Positions 1 to 8,534 of a stretch of 64,000 nucleotides of DNA are shown in pieces; position 1 is the stretch's first letter; every line of letters begins with the position of its first letter. The translations under genes were made by a program, and so were the position numbers. Origin of the DNA: Parapedobacter tibetensis (lineage in GTDB: Bacteria; Bacteroidota; Bacteroidia; Sphingobacteriales; Sphingobacteriaceae); contig NZ_JAMXBE010000014.1 of the NCBI RefSeq assembly GCF_024704835.1, positions 109,691 to 173,690 on the forward strand. Reading direction: 5' to 3'. The notes beneath the pieces were generated by a model. It saw only the letters and a program-made list of their open reading frames with translations, was not told where the DNA came from and made no database searches.

Positions 1-68
1 CGGGAGCGCAAGCGTCTTTGTGGGCTTTGCGTGAAAGGAGTCGAGAAATCACTGACCGCCAATTATAG
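1..68 (+). CDS. C-terminal tail of an upstream gene (partial)
   Basis: In the third frame from the window edge an open stretch runs into a TAG at 66-68 and encodes about 21 residues (ending ERSREITDRQL). The polar, charged helix-like tail looks like a genuine protein C-terminus, and the next gene starts 25 nt later in the same direction, so it may belong to the same operon. The frame beginning at base 2 stops earlier, at 32-34. The family cannot be told from so short a piece. Confidence 0.3.
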   Translation, partial: GAQASLWALRERSREITDRQL

Positions 69-92
69 ATTACAGAATACTAAAATAAAAAT

Positions 93-953
93 ATGGATAC
101 AAGAAGAAAATTTATACAGCAAGGCTTACTTGCAGTAACAGCTGCAACACTGGCAGGGGTTCCCAATAGCTTTGCCTTGGCTGATCCGCAGCGCGGACAT
201 AAACAGGGGAAGCGTGACGACCGATTTAATCTCGGTGTTGCCGGTTATAGCTTTGTGAAATTTGGTTTGGATGAATCGCTGGCCATGATGAAGCGTATGG
301 ACGTGCGTTACCTATGTATCAAAGACTTCCATTTGCCATTAAAAAGTACAGCTGCCGAAATAGCGGCTTTTCATGAAAAGCTTGCACAATCGAATGTGAA
401 AGGATATGCCGTTGGACCGATTTACATGACAAAATCAAAAGAAGAAATAGACAACGCATTCGAATATGCCAAACGAGTAGGGGTGAAACTTATCGTAGGA
501 ATACCTAATAAAGAAGACTTGGGATATATTGCCGATAAAACAAAAACATATGACATCCGTTATGCCATCCATAACCATGGTCCCGAAGATAAGTTATACC
601 CTAATGCCACCAGTATTTATGAATTGGTGAAAGGTTTGGATGAGCGGATGGGATTATGTTTTGATATGGGACACAACATGCGCGATGGCCGAGACCCAGT
701 GGCGGACATAAAGCGCTATCATACCCGGATTTTCGATATTCACCTCAAAAATGTGACATCAGCCACTAAGGAGGGAAGTACATGCGAATTGGGGCGAGGC
801 GTAATTGATATCCCGGCCTTTGTGAAGATGTTGCGGAAAGTGGGTTATGGCGGTATGTGCAGCCTCGAATTTGAGAAGGATATGAATGATCCATTGGCCG
901 GATTGGCCGAATCCGCGGGATATTTCAGAGGAGTGTTGGATGCTTCGGCATAA
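93..953 (+). CDS. Tat-exported sugar phosphate isomerase/epimerase (TIM barrel)
   Basis: 286 aa. The N-terminus has a twin-arginine signal (RR at residues 4-5, then a hydrophobic Ala/Leu stretch to about residue 30), so it is probably exported folded to the periplasm. The rest fits the xylose-isomerase-like TIM barrel (AP endonuclease 2 superfamily). Candidate metal or active-site residues occur in the expected order: HNHG near residue 155, FDMGH near 190, DIHLKN near 215 and SLEFEKD near the end. The substrate cannot be read from sequence; relatives in Bacteroidota usually isomerise or epimerise sugars or cyclitols. It lies 49 nt upstream of a Gfo/Idh/MocA oxidoreductase that also has a Tat signal, so the two probably act together on a periplasmic sugar derivative. 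Confidence 0.85.
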   Translation: MDTRRKFIQQGLLAVTAATLAGVPNSFALADPQRGHKQGKRDDRFNLGVAGYSFVKFGLDESLAMMKRMDVRYLCIKDFHLPLKSTAAEIAAFHEKLAQSNVKGYAVGPIYMTKSKEEIDNAFEYAKRVGVKLIVGIPNKEDLGYIADKTKTYDIRYAIHNHGPEDKLYPNATSIYELVKGLDERMGLCFDMGHNMRDGRDPVADIKRYHTRIFDIHLKNVTSATKEGSTCELGRGVIDIPAFVKMLRKVGYGGMCSLEFEKDMNDPLAGLAESAGYFRGVLDASA

Positions 954-1002
954 GTTGTTATCTTGCTAGTCAATTAGTTTCAATCTAATAAATGAGTTAT
1001 AA

Positions 1003-2427
1003 ATGAACAAGAGCGAATATTCAAGAAGGAATTTTCTTAAGCAGGCCATGTTGGCATCCGCTGCAGCAGCAGTTGCCCCAGGTTTGTTAATGGCCAAACC
1101 CAAATTGGCGGCTGCCAATGAACGTGTTAATTTAGCTTGTATAGGAATTGGCAATCGCGGTGGTGAAATTATCCGCGATTTATATGCTACGGGGTTAGCC
1201 AATATCGTAGCGCTTTGCGACGTCGATATGGGTGCTGAGCATACCCTCAAAACGCTGCAACAATTCCCGGACGTACCGCGATTCCAGGATTTCCGTACCA
1301 TGTTTGACAAAATGGGTAATGAAATTGATGCCGTTTCCATCGGTGTGCCGGATCATTCACATTTCCCCATCACAATGCATGCGATGGCTTTGGGCAAGCA
1401 TGTGTATGTGGAAAAACCTTTAGCCCGGACTTTTCAAGAGAATGAGTTGCTTATCAAAGCCGCCCGTAAATACAGGAAAGTTGTTACGCAAATGGGGAAC
1501 CAAGGGCATTCAGAAGCCAACTATTTCCAGTTTAAGGCTTGGGAGAATGCGGGGATTATCAAGGATGTGACCGCCATTACGGCGCACATGAATTCCCCTC
1601 GGCGCTGGCATGGGTGGGATCCCAATATCAAGTCATTCCCGCCTGCGGAACCGATTCCGGGCACGTTGGATTGGGATTTGTGGCATTCCGCCATTGCTGA
1701 GCAACATGGTTATAACAAAGATTTCATCAATGGGCAGTGGCGCTGCTGGTATGACTTCGGTATGGGAGCCTTGGGCGATTGGGGAGCGCATATCATCGAT
1801 ACGGCCCATGAGTTTTTGGATTTGGGGTTACCTTATGAGGTAGATTGCACGAAGGCCACGGGACACAACGACTTTTTCTTCCCTATGTCATCCACTATCG
1901 TGTTTAAATTTCCGAAGCGGAGAGGCATGCCGGCGCTTGATATCACGTGGTATGATGGAGTGGACAACTTGCCCCCCATACCAGAAGGTTATGGCGTTTC
2001 GGGACTTGATCCCAACATCCCCCCGCCGAGCACGGGCGAGTTGGAGCCGGTAAAATTGAATCCGGGCAAAATCATCTATGGCAAAGACCTGACATTCAAA
2101 GGTGGGTCGCACGGCAGTACGCTGTCCATTATCCCAGAGGAGAAAGCCCTGGATATGGCTTCCAAGTTGCCCGTGGTGCCCGAAAGCCCCTCCAATCACT
2201 TTGCAAACTTCTTAAAGGCCTGTAAGGGTGAAGAGAAGACGAGGTCGCCATTTGAAATATCCGGCCCCTTGAGCCAAGTGTTTTCGCTTGGGGTACTGTC
2301 ACAACAACTCCATACCAAACTGGAGTTTGACCGGAAAAAGAAGGTGATCACCAACAATAAAATGGCCAATGAACTGCTAGTAGGCCCCCCACCGCGCAAA
2401 GGGTGGGAGCAATACTATCAGGTATAG
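1003..2427 (+). CDS. Tat-exported Gfo/Idh/MocA family oxidoreductase
   Basis: 474 aa. A Tat motif (SRRNFLK, residues 7-13) precedes an Ala-rich hydrophobic segment ending near residue 31. The Rossmann nucleotide-binding motif GIGNRGGE follows at about 48-55, and the family EKP motif, whose Lys is usually catalytic, lies near residue 137. The remainder is the alpha/beta C-terminal domain typical of long Bacteroidota members. It is a probable NAD(P)-dependent sugar or cyclitol dehydrogenase, or a glycosidase of the Gfo/Idh-like type; exported members often hold their cofactor tightly. It is co-directional with the isomerase upstream and probably co-transcribed. The ATG follows a normal short gap with no Shine-Dalgarno, as usual for this phylum. 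Confidence 0.88.
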   Translation: MNKSEYSRRNFLKQAMLASAAAAVAPGLLMAKPKLAAANERVNLACIGIGNRGGEIIRDLYATGLANIVALCDVDMGAEHTLKTLQQFPDVPRFQDFRTMFDKMGNEIDAVSIGVPDHSHFPITMHAMALGKHVYVEKPLARTFQENELLIKAARKYRKVVTQMGNQGHSEANYFQFKAWENAGIIKDVTAITAHMNSPRRWHGWDPNIKSFPPAEPIPGTLDWDLWHSAIAEQHGYNKDFINGQWRCWYDFGMGALGDWGAHIIDTAHEFLDLGLPYEVDCTKATGHNDFFFPMSSTIVFKFPKRRGMPALDITWYDGVDNLPPIPEGYGVSGLDPNIPPPSTGELEPVKLNPGKIIYGKDLTFKGGSHGSTLSIIPEEKALDMASKLPVVPESPSNHFANFLKACKGEEKTRSPFEISGPLSQVFSLGVLSQQLHTKLEFDRKKKVITNNKMANELLVGPPPRKGWEQYYQV

Positions 2428-2440
2428 TATAAGGTTAGTC

Positions 2441-2530
2441 GAACACAGATAACACCGATGAAACGGATGTTCACGGATTAAAAGCAATAAAAATCAGTGT
2501 AAATCTGCCTATTCTGGGTTATCTGTGTTC
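2441..2530. repeat. Palindromic intergenic repeat (copy A)
   Basis: The ends, 2441-2453 and 2518-2530, are perfect 13-bp inverted repeats (GAACACAGATAAC and its complement) flanking 64 nt. The interior is made of short related words such as CGGATGTTCACGGATT and CAGTGTAAATCTG. A diverged relative lies at 49424-49472. It contains no gene. It could fold into a long stem in RNA and may act as a weak terminator between the oxidoreductase and the next operon. Confidence 0.7.
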
Positions 2531-2540
2531 TTTTTATTTT

Positions 2541-2568
2541 TTGAATTTATATTTTTTTCCTACCTTCA
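2541..2568 (+). promoter_or_regulatory. Candidate Bacteroidota promoter of the PorV-like gene
   Basis: The -7-like element TACCTTCA is at 2561-2568, with TTG at 2541-2543 as a weak -33 (17-nt spacer, shorter than the usual 20). The -7 ends only 5 nt before the ATG at 2574. This argues for that ATG, with a very short or absent leader, over the upstream in-frame TTG at 2541, which would lie inside the promoter. Confidence 0.45.
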
Positions 2569-2573
2569 CCTCG

Positions 2574-3368
2574 ATGATTGGAAGGTGCCTCATACTCCTC
2601 CTAATCTCCTATGACAGCTTAGCCCAGACCTACCTAGGCCCAAGATTTGAAGCTATGGGGTATACGGGTGCAGCCCTCCAGGGGATTTACAGCCTGACCG
2701 CGAACCCAGCGGGTCTAACGGGGATAGAATACCTTACTGCCAATATTTCCTATCAACACCATTTTTTAACGACAGACATCACCTCGCAAAGCGCTTTACT
2801 TGGTGTACCTACCCGATTGGGAATATTCGGGCTGGCCGCAAATCGGTATGGATTGAAAGAGGCATACGATGAAACCAAGGTAGGGTTTTCCTTTGCAAAG
2901 CAATTTGGGACGCGATTTTCCGTGGGTATGTCAGCCGGCTACCACCAACTTTTTATCCCGAATTATTTGAGCGTTTCTTCCTTATCTGTCGATATGGGAT
3001 TGCAGTATCATTTTGAACGAGGCGCGACCATTGGTTTCCAATATACCAATATTGGAAATGCAGATTATGGTCAGGATATATACGGCATCATTCCTACTTA
3101 CATACGAATCGGCGGCAGCTATCCGCTGGCTCAAGTAATCGTCTCTTCTGATGTGGTGTATCGATTAGAACGTTCATTAGGCGGGCATTTCGGTATAGAA
3201 TATCGCATAGCTAATCTAGTATGCCTACGTGGTGGGCTATCCATTAATCCTATGCAGCAGCATGCTGGCTTTGGCATCTATTGGCAGCGTTTTATGTTTG
3301 ATGCGGCAGCTACCTTCCACCCGCGTTTGGGTACATCGCCACAAATAGGTTTATGTTATGCATTTTAG
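2574..3368 (+). CDS. PorV/PorQ-like outer-membrane beta-barrel protein
   Basis: 264 aa from the chosen ATG. The longest frame starts at a TTG at 2541 that overlaps the promoter, and starting at 2574 gives a clean signal peptide ending near LAQ (residue 18). After cleavage the protein begins YLGPRFEAMGYTGAA and continues with SLTANPAGL, the N-terminal pattern of PorV/PorQ/UPF0164 barrels (FadL-like fold) known from type IX secretion and related roles. Alternating strands follow, and the C-terminus ends in Phe, as in outer-membrane barrels. Its last 11 nt overlap the start of the helix-hairpin-helix/barrel gene, so the two are translationally coupled and probably work together. The exact role is unknown. 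Confidence 0.7.
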   Translation: MIGRCLILLLISYDSLAQTYLGPRFEAMGYTGAALQGIYSLTANPAGLTGIEYLTANISYQHHFLTTDITSQSALLGVPTRLGIFGLAANRYGLKEAYDETKVGFSFAKQFGTRFSVGMSAGYHQLFIPNYLSVSSLSVDMGLQYHFERGATIGFQYTNIGNADYGQDIYGIIPTYIRIGGSYPLAQVIVSSDVVYRLERSLGGHFGIEYRIANLVCLRGGLSINPMQQHAGFGIYWQRFMFDAAATFHPRLGTSPQIGLCYAF

Positions 3369-5406
3369 TCGGTATGTTATATTAGCGGTTTGTTTGCTAT
3401 TGGCATATACTGTACATGCACAATCCGAAACGGATTTGCTTGTCGAGCGTTTGACAGAACTTGTAGCCGAAGAGTTGGCGGAAGATTTTGATTTCTCGGA
3501 ATTGGCCGAACGGTTGGATTTCTATCAAAGACATCCTATAGACCTCAACCGTACAGACGGCAGAGAATTACAGGAACTCCAGTTCATCCCCCAATTGTTT
3601 ATCGACAACCTGCTGGAGCACCGTGATCGTTCCGGAAAATTTGTCGCGATTTATGAACTGCAAGTCGTCGACGGACTGGATATGGACTTACTTCAACTAC
3701 TTCTGCCTTATATTACCATAGGCGTTCCACATTCGCTCACCAATGTAGGTGTAGGCCAATTGCTCGAAGAGGGGGAGCACGATTTAATGGTCCGATACGG
3801 ACGCACCTTGCAGCAGCGGCAGGGATACGCTATTACGGATACCACCCGCTCACGGTACTTGGGTACCCCCCACCAGTTGTTCGCCCGTTACCGGTATCAT
3901 TTCGGTAGCGACCTGCAGGTGGCGCTTAACATGAAAAAAGATGCCGGTGAAGCGTTTTTCGATGGTGCACAGCGATATGGTTTTGATTTTTACTCGGGTA
4001 GTCTTTACATCCGCAATCAGGGTAGGCTAAAGGATCTCGTGGTAGGCGATTATGCGTTGCAGTTTGGCCAGGGATTGGCCATGTGGAATGGTTTGGGCTT
4101 TGGCAAAGGCTCCATGGTGCCAAACGTGGCCAAACAGGCTACCGGCTTGCGCCCTTATACATCCTCCAACGAGGTGTTATTTTTGCGAGGTGGGGCGGCT
4201 ACTGTTGAATTTGGGCACTTCTCAGTAACACCATTCCTTTCCTGGCGTCGCCTCGACGGTTCGGTGTCCTATACGGTTGACAGCACGGCAGTGGTAGGCT
4301 CCATTGGCCAAACGGGCCTGCATCGTACTTCTACAGAGGCTGCCAACCGAGGTGCTGTACAACAATGGGTGTATGGGACCAATGTACAATACCAATACAG
4401 ACGACTTCGAGTGGGAGCCACTGCTTATCAAACTCGTCTTGATGCGACTATCGACCCACAAGCGCTGCTGCGCAACCAATATGCTTTTCGCGGAGATGCC
4501 TTATGGAATGCCAGTCTTTACTACAATCATTCATGGCGGGGGATATACCTTTTTGGCGAGGCTGCACATAGTTTAGGTAGTGGCTTTGCCTTTGCCAACG
4601 GATTGATTGCCGCATTGCACCCTCACCTTTCCCTGGCCCTACATTACCGCAATTATCAACGCGACTACCATTCATTTTTTAATCAGGGCATGGCGGAGGG
4701 TAGCAGTTCATCTAACGAGCGTGGTTTTTACTCGGGCTTGGTGTACCACCCCAGCAGAAAGATAGAATGGGTGGGTTATGCCGATTTTTTTAGCTTCCCA
4801 TGGTTGCGGTATCGGGTGGACGCGCCTTCACAAGGCCTTGATTTGCTCACGCAATTTACATACACTTGGTATAAGAAAGCTAATGTTTCCATGCGCTATC
4901 GCTATCGCCAGCGTCAGGAAAACGCCTCAATGGAACTGCCTCATCATCTCCTCGTAGATGTGTTGCGTCAGCAGGTGCGTGTAAGTGGGCAGTATAAATT
5001 GAATGATGCGTGGAGCATGCGTAGCCGCATGGAATTGTCGCACTACCAAAAGGAAGGGGATTCCACGGAAATGGGGTGGATGGCCTATCATGATGTCATT
5101 TACAAGCCAATGAGTGGGAGGCTGAGTGGTAATTTTCGCTTAGCAATATTTGGTACGCCCAGCTATAATTCGCGCATGTATGCCTACGAGAATGATGTGT
5201 TGTATGCATATTCGTTTCCAGTGTACCACAATAAAGGTATCCGTACTTATTTGAATTTACGTTATCGGTTTGGGAGGAAGACGGATGTTTGGATGCGATA
5301 TGCCACTTTTGTTTATCGTGATGTGGATGAGGTGGGCAGTGGATTGGATGTCGTCGCTGGTAATCGGCGGTCGGATGTTCGTGTGCAATTGAGGTGGCGG
5401 TTTTAA
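3358..5406 (+). CDS. Helix-hairpin-helix (ComEA-like) protein fused to an outer-membrane barrel
   Basis: 682 aa. A signal peptide ends near HAQ (residue 22). Residues about 50-125 resemble the ComEA double helix-hairpin-helix: IDLNRTDGRELQELQFIP, then GKFVAIYEL, then VDGLDMDLLQLLLPYI. The glycine hairpins that usually touch DNA are changed (GIG to FIP and GLD). The remaining 550 or so residues are rich in amphipathic strands with Tyr/Arg/Gln repeats and end in WRF, consistent with a large outer-membrane barrel. Its 5' end overlaps the PorV-like gene and comEC begins 92 nt downstream. This context suggests a part in moving DNA or another polymer across the outer membrane, but the function is inferred, not established. 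Confidence 0.7.
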   Translation: MHFSRYVILAVCLLLAYTVHAQSETDLLVERLTELVAEELAEDFDFSELAERLDFYQRHPIDLNRTDGRELQELQFIPQLFIDNLLEHRDRSGKFVAIYELQVVDGLDMDLLQLLLPYITIGVPHSLTNVGVGQLLEEGEHDLMVRYGRTLQQRQGYAITDTTRSRYLGTPHQLFARYRYHFGSDLQVALNMKKDAGEAFFDGAQRYGFDFYSGSLYIRNQGRLKDLVVGDYALQFGQGLAMWNGLGFGKGSMVPNVAKQATGLRPYTSSNEVLFLRGGAATVEFGHFSVTPFLSWRRLDGSVSYTVDSTAVVGSIGQTGLHRTSTEAANRGAVQQWVYGTNVQYQYRRLRVGATAYQTRLDATIDPQALLRNQYAFRGDALWNASLYYNHSWRGIYLFGEAAHSLGSGFAFANGLIAALHPHLSLALHYRNYQRDYHSFFNQGMAEGSSSSNERGFYSGLVYHPSRKIEWVGYADFFSFPWLRYRVDAPSQGLDLLTQFTYTWYKKANVSMRYRYRQRQENASMELPHHLLVDVLRQQVRVSGQYKLNDAWSMRSRMELSHYQKEGDSTEMGWMAYHDVIYKPMSGRLSGNFRLAIFGTPSYNSRMYAYENDVLYAYSFPVYHNKGIRTYLNLRYRFGRKTDVWMRYATFVYRDVDEVGSGLDVVAGNRRSDVRVQLRWRF

Positions 5407-5498
5407 TTCATTAGGTTTGGATTATATAAAATAATTCCTAAATTAGCTGGAACTGATTGAATTTGCAGTAACCTGTTGGTTAAAAGCAACCGAGCCCA

Positions 5499-7616
5499 GT
5501 GAAAAAGCAGCATCCTATCTACCGCGGCCATATACCCTTCGTACGTTTCCTCTTGGCATTGGCTACGGGAATAGGAACGGCCTATGCGTTCGTGCCGCAA
5601 CAGTCATTGTATACCTTAGCTTGGGTAATACTGGTAACCGCTTTGGTAGCCTTCATGGGCATAGCATGCATTACACGGCTACAGCAATACCGATATTATG
5701 GGCCGCTGGGCTTTCTCATCCTATTGTCGCTGGCTTCCACAGGTTGGATACTGACATGGCAACCCCATCCACAGATAAACCAAATGCACTTCAGCCATTA
5801 TGAATCCAAAGCGCTGGTTGGCTATGTGGCTGATGAACCGGTGAGAAGGGGAAGTCATGTGCGTTTCCCGCTGACCATTACGAAAGGGTACGACAAGAAC
5901 GGCATCACCAATATGTCGGGAGGCATTATGCTTACCGTGCATGTGGGTGACACCGTACTACCCATTGCTCTTGACTATGGTGATGAGCTTATCATCCCCG
6001 CCCAGTATAGGGTGGTACCACCACCCTACAACCCCGGTGAAATGGACTATAAAAGCTATTTGGCCAATAAAAATTTATGGCATCAGCTATATGTGCAGTC
6101 AGGAGAGATCCAAAAGATAGGAGCGGGTAGGGGCAATCCACTCGTTGGGTATGCGTTGGGCCTACGCCAGCGAATGGTTGCCAAATTTTCGCAGTATATA
6201 CCTGATAAGGATGCGCTTTCCATCGCCTCCACGTTGATTTTGGGTTACCGTGCAAGCATGAGCCAGGAACTGCTTCAGGCTTTTTCAACTACAGGAACGA
6301 TCCATGTGTTGTGTGTATCAGGTATGCATGTGGTGATGGTGTTTTGGTTGTTGTCGAAATTATTGTGGTGGATGGACCGCGGAAAGAACCTTCGAGTAGT
6401 CAAATTCTTCGTTTTGCTAATGTGTGTATGGGGTTATGCGTTATTGACCGGATTTTCGCCTTCAGTACTGCGGGCCTCTATCATGATCAGTTTTGTCATG
6501 GCGGCTTCTGGTTTCAGCCAACAAGCAAGGATATACAATAGCATTGCGGCCTCCGCTTTTTTCCTATTGTTATACAATCCCAAATTCATTGCAGAGCTAG
6601 GGTTCCAGCTCTCTTATCTCGCCGTGTTGGGCATCGTGTTTCTGCTTCCCAAGCTGCAAGTAGCCTTTTCAGTAAACAATCGGTTAGCCAAACCAGTTTG
6701 CGATTATACCTTGTTGTCTATTTCTGCCCAGGCAGGTGCGGGGCCATTGGCGGCTTACTATTTCCACCAATTTCCCCTATATTTCCTCCCCGCTAATCTG
6801 TTTGTCGTCTTGCCTGCGAGCGGAATTATGTACTTGGGTTTTGCTTTGTTGCTGTTACCACCGGGGCAACTGGCATCTTGGATCGGGTATGTACTTGAAA
6901 AACTGATTGTATTCACCAATGGGGTGCTAAGCCATATCGAACATTTGCCGATGGCCAGCATCAATGGAATTTGGCTGGATTGGTGGGAAGAAATATTGGC
7001 CTACGGGTTAATCCTCACAATAACCCTCGCCACTGTCATGCGAAACAAAGGCTTAGTATACGGTACCTTAGGATGCTCGGCCTTACTGATATTGTCTTCC
7101 TTTTCGGGTGCATTCCGACGGTTGAACCAACAAGAGGTGGTCATTTTCAACATCCGCCGCGATATGGCTGTTGGTTTCATCAGTAGAAAGCAAGCGTGGA
7201 TATATAGTAGTCGGCCTTCCATGGATGACCGGACTATCCAATATTCAGTATTGCCCAAACTGGAAGCCAGCGTGCCGGCATCGGATATTCATTTTATACA
7301 ACAGGACAGCGTTTATGTTAACCCTGAAGTTTATATCAAGGAAGATGTACTCCAACTGGGCGACACACGATTAATGATCTATGATGGGAAGAAATCCTAT
7401 GACGGACAATTGGAAGTTGATATCTTATTGTTGCGCAATAACCCATGGATAACCCTTGAAAAGTTATCGGAAACCGTAACGTGCAAGCAATTGATACTGG
7501 ATGAATCCAATTACGACTCCACCATACAGCGTTTTCAATCGGAAGCCAATGCCATTGGATTACCAGCATATGTATTGAAGCACAATTTTGCGTATGTTTG
7601 GGGAGTGAAGAAGTAA
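5499..7616 (+). CDS. comEC: ComEC/Rec2-family DNA-uptake channel
   Basis: 705 aa starting at GTG (5499). The first 60 residues hold membrane helices. A DUF4131-like periplasmic region follows at about 75-200, then the polytopic Competence domain at about 230-520 with its typical start (LILGYRASM, LCVSGMHVVMVFW). ComEC carries transforming single-stranded DNA across the inner membrane. The C-terminal 170 residues sit where other ComECs have a metallo-beta-lactamase domain, but no HxHxDH motif is present, so that part is degenerate and cannot act as the usual metal-dependent nuclease. It follows two outer-membrane protein genes in the same direction. Confidence 0.9.
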   Translation: MKKQHPIYRGHIPFVRFLLALATGIGTAYAFVPQQSLYTLAWVILVTALVAFMGIACITRLQQYRYYGPLGFLILLSLASTGWILTWQPHPQINQMHFSHYESKALVGYVADEPVRRGSHVRFPLTITKGYDKNGITNMSGGIMLTVHVGDTVLPIALDYGDELIIPAQYRVVPPPYNPGEMDYKSYLANKNLWHQLYVQSGEIQKIGAGRGNPLVGYALGLRQRMVAKFSQYIPDKDALSIASTLILGYRASMSQELLQAFSTTGTIHVLCVSGMHVVMVFWLLSKLLWWMDRGKNLRVVKFFVLLMCVWGYALLTGFSPSVLRASIMISFVMAASGFSQQARIYNSIAASAFFLLLYNPKFIAELGFQLSYLAVLGIVFLLPKLQVAFSVNNRLAKPVCDYTLLSISAQAGAGPLAAYYFHQFPLYFLPANLFVVLPASGIMYLGFALLLLPPGQLASWIGYVLEKLIVFTNGVLSHIEHLPMASINGIWLDWWEEILAYGLILTITLATVMRNKGLVYGTLGCSALLILSSFSGAFRRLNQQEVVIFNIRRDMAVGFISRKQAWIYSSRPSMDDRTIQYSVLPKLEASVPASDIHFIQQDSVYVNPEVYIKEDVLQLGDTRLMIYDGKKSYDGQLEVDILLLRNNPWITLEKLSETVTCKQLILDESNYDSTIQRFQSEANAIGLPAYVLKHNFAYVWGVKK

Positions 7617-7649
7617 AACTTAACGATAAGAAATAGCAGTATACAAAGC

Positions 7650-8486
7650 ATGAAATCCATCGGCTACATTTTCCTATTAATCTTTTTCCCATTCTTCCTG
7701 TATGCTTCCGATGAACGGCGCGACGATACAACGGCAGCGCTCCAAAGGAAAACTCCTGATGCTATCCGCTTTGCTGATGGCTTTGTACACACAGCCATAT
7801 CACCCATCAGGTGGAAGGGGGGCGATTGGTTGAAAGCCGGTGGTGTTGTGGTAGGTACGGCGTTGGTGTCACTGGCCGATAAACCGGTACGGCGGTTTTG
7901 GCAAAATCGTGGCGGCGCGGTTTGGGACGGGGTTGAGCGGGCAGGTTTCCATTATGGTAAACCGTATGCGGCTTTCGCGATGACCGGTGGATTTTACTTG
8001 GCAGGGTTGGTATGTAAAAGTGAATGGGCCAAAGAAACGGGCCTTATTCTGGGAGTTGCTTATTTGACCAGCGGGCTTGTCCAGACGGGTATGAAAAGCA
8101 TCGCGGGAAGGGCAAGACCGGCTACGGAAGTAGGCCCATGGCGGTTCGATCCCTTTTCGTCGGAAGCTGCTTACCATTCCTTCCCTTCGGGGCATATTCA
8201 GATTGCCTTAGTGAGTGCCATGGTGCTGGCCAGACGGGTAGAAAATCCGGTATTAAAAGTGATTTTTTATTCCACGGCCGGTGTGACAGCGGTAGGTCGC
8301 ATGTATTCGGATAGCCATTGGTTGTCGGATTTGGCCTTTGGGGCGGCGATTTCATGGTTTTGTACAGATGCGGTATTGAAGCGGATGGGGACTAATAAAT
8401 ACACCCATCCATGGAAGAAAAAGCAATCCGTTGTTTGGAATTTTGTGCCTTCACCCCAAGGTATCGCTATTGTCGGGAAGTTTTGA
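7650..8486 (+). CDS. PAP2-superfamily membrane phosphatase
   Basis: 278 aa with a signal peptide (about 1-19). The three PAP2 signatures are present in order: K-x6-RP near residues 149-157 (KSIAGRARP), PSGH near 178-181, and R-x5-H-x3-D near 216-226 (GRMYSDSHWLSD). The two His and the Arg form the phosphohistidine active site of this family. Likely substrates are lipid phosphates or undecaprenyl pyrophosphate, with the active site facing the periplasm. It begins 33 nt after comEC in the same direction, so it may be transcribed with it, although nothing links the functions. It converges on ppk1. Confidence 0.87.
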   Translation: MKSIGYIFLLIFFPFFLYASDERRDDTTAALQRKTPDAIRFADGFVHTAISPIRWKGGDWLKAGGVVVGTALVSLADKPVRRFWQNRGGAVWDGVERAGFHYGKPYAAFAMTGGFYLAGLVCKSEWAKETGLILGVAYLTSGLVQTGMKSIAGRARPATEVGPWRFDPFSSEAAYHSFPSGHIQIALVSAMVLARRVENPVLKVIFYSTAGVTAVGRMYSDSHWLSDLAFGAAISWFCTDAVLKRMGTNKYTHPWKKKQSVVWNFVPSPQGIAIVGKF

Positions 8487-8534
8487 ATATGTTTTTATAC
8501 CGGTGTTTAGATTTTTGATGCCGATTCAAGCTTG

